NCBI GenBank assembly: GCA_028712015.1 | Contig: JAQTRB010000097.1 | Span: 1-6,562, forward strand | Origin: Syntrophales bacterium | GTDB taxonomy: Bacteria; Desulfobacterota; Syntrophia; Syntrophales; UBA5619 | Length of the DNA stretch: 6,562 nt | Reading direction: 5' to 3' | Shown here: positions 5,357 to 6,562 of the stretch, piece by piece | How positions within the stretch are numbered: position 1 is the first letter of the stretch | How the letters are laid out: every line of letters begins with the position of its first letter | Notes under the pieces: model-generated | Seen by the model: the letters and a program-made list of their open reading frames with translations, nothing else | Databases searched by the model: none | Told to the model about the DNA's origin: nothing | Position numbers and translations under genes: made by a program

Positions 5357-5376
5357 TCGTGCAGGGAACCCGGAAC

Positions 5377-5394
5377 AAACGGATCATGCCGTTT
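5377..5394 (-). terminator. Weak terminator candidate for the sigma54 regulator
   Basis: AAACGG and CCGTTT form a six-pair stem with a six-base loop. On the minus strand it begins 39 bases after the regulator stop and its end runs into TTTGTT, a short T-rich tail. The stem is weak, so confidence is low. Confidence 0.3.
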
Positions 5395-5432
5395 CAGGAC
5401 ATCTTGGTCCTCTTCATTTGGAGTAAAGCCGG

Positions 5433-6562
5433 TCACTCCGGATAAACCGGAATTTGGATGCGCAATGCCTTGATCTTACGGAAGAGAGTGCTCTTGTGAA
5501 TGCCGAGGGCCTTCGCCGTTTTGATACGGTTCCATTGCTGCCGACGCAACATGTTCGTGATGAAAACCGCTTCCAGGTCTTTCATGTTCATGGTTTCGTT
5601 GCTTGCAGTAGACCTCATGCCGGAAGTCATACAGAGATGCTCCGGCAGGTGATGCGGTTCGATCAGTCCAGATTTGCAAAGGATAAAGGCGTGCTCGATC
5701 GTGTTCTGAAGTTCCCGGACATTCCCCGGATAGTCATAGGAGACGAGACATGCCAGGGACTCGCCGGACAATCCGGAGATCTCCTTTTTCTGCAGCACAT
5801 TGAAATGGTGGATGAAATGATCCGCCAACAGCGGAATGTCCTCCATCCGGTCCCGTAGCGGCGGCAATTCCATCCGGATCACATGAATACGGTAATAGAG
5901 GTCTTCGCGAAACATCCCTTCCCTGACGAGCTCCTGCAGACGCCTGTTGGTCGCGGCGATGATCCGGACATCGGACGAGACGGTCTCCACCGAACCCAGC
6001 GGTTCATAAGTCTTTTCCTGGAGCACCCGGAGCAGCCGGACCTGAAGGGCCGGTGAAATGTCCCCGATTTCATCGAGGAAGAGGGTCCCCTTTTCAGCCA
6101 GTCGGAAGCGTCCCGGCTTGTCCTTTCTGGCATCCGTAAAGGCCCCGGCTTTGTAACCGAAGAGCTCGGATTCCAGCAGCGTATCCGGAAGGGCGCCGCA
6201 GTTCACCGCAATGAACGGCTGTTTCTTTCGCGGACTCAGATGGTGGATGGCTCTGGCGAACAGCTCTTTGCCGGTGCCGCTTTCTCCCTCGAGAAGGACC
6301 GTGCTGGCGCTGTCAGCCACATCGGGCAGGATGTCGAACAATTGATGCATCCGGTGGTTTTTTGAGATGATGTCTTCGAAGGAGTACCGATCGGCGATCG
6401 CCTTCCGGAGCTTCTCCTCGACGCTGACGTCCCGGAACGTCTCCACGGCCCCGACGATCCGGCCCCGTTCATCCTTGAGAAGGGCCGTGGAAATGCTGAT
6501 CGGGAGGCGACGTCCCTCGGCATCCACGATATGGACGATCCGGTTGACGATGGATTTACCCG
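5433..6562 (-). CDS. PAS-type sigma54-dependent transcriptional activator (N-terminus beyond the window)
   Basis: A bacterial enhancer-binding protein that uses ATP to open sigma54 promoters. The frame is open from the right edge, giving 375 visible residues; the GTG at 6527 is internal, because a PAS-like strand (GKSIVNRIVHIVDAEGRR) continues through it. Numbering from the first visible residue, a PAS C-terminal part covers 1-50, with TALLKDERGRIVGAVETFRDV typical of such sensors. The AAA+ domain (about 62-300) has Walker A GESGTGKE (92-99), Walker B LFLDEIGD (160-167), arginine-finger region FREDLYYRI (217-225) and YPGNVREL (277-284). A Fis-type HTH lies at about 326-370 (KTAKALGIHKSTLFRKIK). 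The sigma54-contacting loop reads GAFTDA (139-144) rather than GAFTGA. There is no visible receiver domain, so a small molecule, redox state or metal may be sensed by the PAS part. It converges on the MBL-fold gene and is the likely activator of the divergent sigma54-like promoters. Confidence 0.95.
   Translation of the reverse strand, partial: GKSIVNRIVHIVDAEGRRLPISISTALLKDERGRIVGAVETFRDVSVEEKLRKAIADRYSFEDIISKNHRMHQLFDILPDVADSASTVLLEGESGTGKELFARAIHHLSPRKKQPFIAVNCGALPDTLLESELFGYKAGAFTDARKDKPGRFRLAEKGTLFLDEIGDISPALQVRLLRVLQEKTYEPLGSVETVSSDVRIIAATNRRLQELVREGMFREDLYYRIHVIRMELPPLRDRMEDIPLLADHFIHHFNVLQKKEISGLSGESLACLVSYDYPGNVRELQNTIEHAFILCKSGLIEPHHLPEHLCMTSGMRSTASNETMNMKDLEAVFITNMLRRQQWNRIKTAKALGIHKSTLFRKIKALRIQIPVYPE

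Larger units (their letters stand above)
5166..5432. other. Convergent intergenic region with several hairpins
   Basis: These 267 bases lie between two converging stops. They hold inverted repeats at 5174-5186, 5189-5238, 5340-5356 and 5377-5394. Short open frames cross it on both strands, but none has a ribosome site or a recognisable protein. No T-rich tract follows most stems, so standard rho-independent termination is not obvious. Confidence 0.6.

Noticed and set aside
5172..5473. Short plus-strand frames in the convergent gap
   Set aside because: Low-complexity translations with no ribosome site and no family resemblance; they overlap the hairpins and the regulator's 3' end.
6525..6527. 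GTG as start of the sigma54 activator
   Set aside because: The frame continues without a stop to the right edge with PAS-like sequence, so the GTG is an internal valine codon.

Overview
The window encodes a compact accessory locus for iron-sulfur, metal-sulfur cofactor and sulfur chemistry. It most likely comes from an anaerobic bacterium of the Desulfobacterota type (former Deltaproteobacteria, Syntrophus/Desulfo-like). That taxonomic reading is an inference from the protein families: NifX/NifB-type proteins, an IscU-like scaffold, a CGGC-domain protein, a CoA-disulfide-reductase/rhodanese flavoprotein, a methanopterin-type metallo-beta-lactamase-fold protein and a PAS/sigma54 regulator. No taxonomic marker gene is present.

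Layout. Positions 1-4005 hold five genes, all on the minus strand and read right to left. They are a NifX/NifB-family protein (4005-3574), a NifX-IscU fusion (3539-2844), a CGGC-domain cysteine protein (2773-2321), a flavin-dependent CoA-disulfide/persulfide reductase with a C-terminal rhodanese domain (2134-434), and a small protein with tandem HTH-like repeats that runs off the left edge (400-1). Gaps of 34, 70, 186 and 33 bases suggest one operon, or two with a possible break in the 186-base gap. Positions 4006-4334 are a 329-base AT-rich divergent control region. Positions 4335-5165 hold a plus-strand metallo-beta-lactamase-fold hydrolase behind a near-perfect Shine-Dalgarno. Positions 5166-5432 are a convergent intergenic region with several hairpins. 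Positions 5433-6562 hold the C-terminal part of a PAS-AAA+-Fis sigma54-dependent activator on the minus strand, whose start lies beyond the right edge.

How the parts fit. The divergent region has one sigma54-like -24/-12 element in front of each divergent gene. Both read TTGGCAT-N5-TTGA and point outward, and dyads lie between them at distances typical of enhancer sites. With the sigma54 activator about 1.1 kb away, the simplest model is that this activator switches on both arms. The plus-strand arm also has a strong sigma70-type promoter, whose -35 box is covered by a perfect 9-bp inverted repeat. This recalls the divergent, sigma54-controlled orp (orange protein) operons of Desulfovibrio, where NifX-like proteins bind a metal-sulfur cluster. 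Here the MinD-type ATPases of that system are not seen, and an IscU-type scaffold, a persulfide-type reductase/rhodanese, a CGGC protein and an MBL-fold enzyme are present instead. That combination is the most interesting feature of the window; its function is inferred, not shown.
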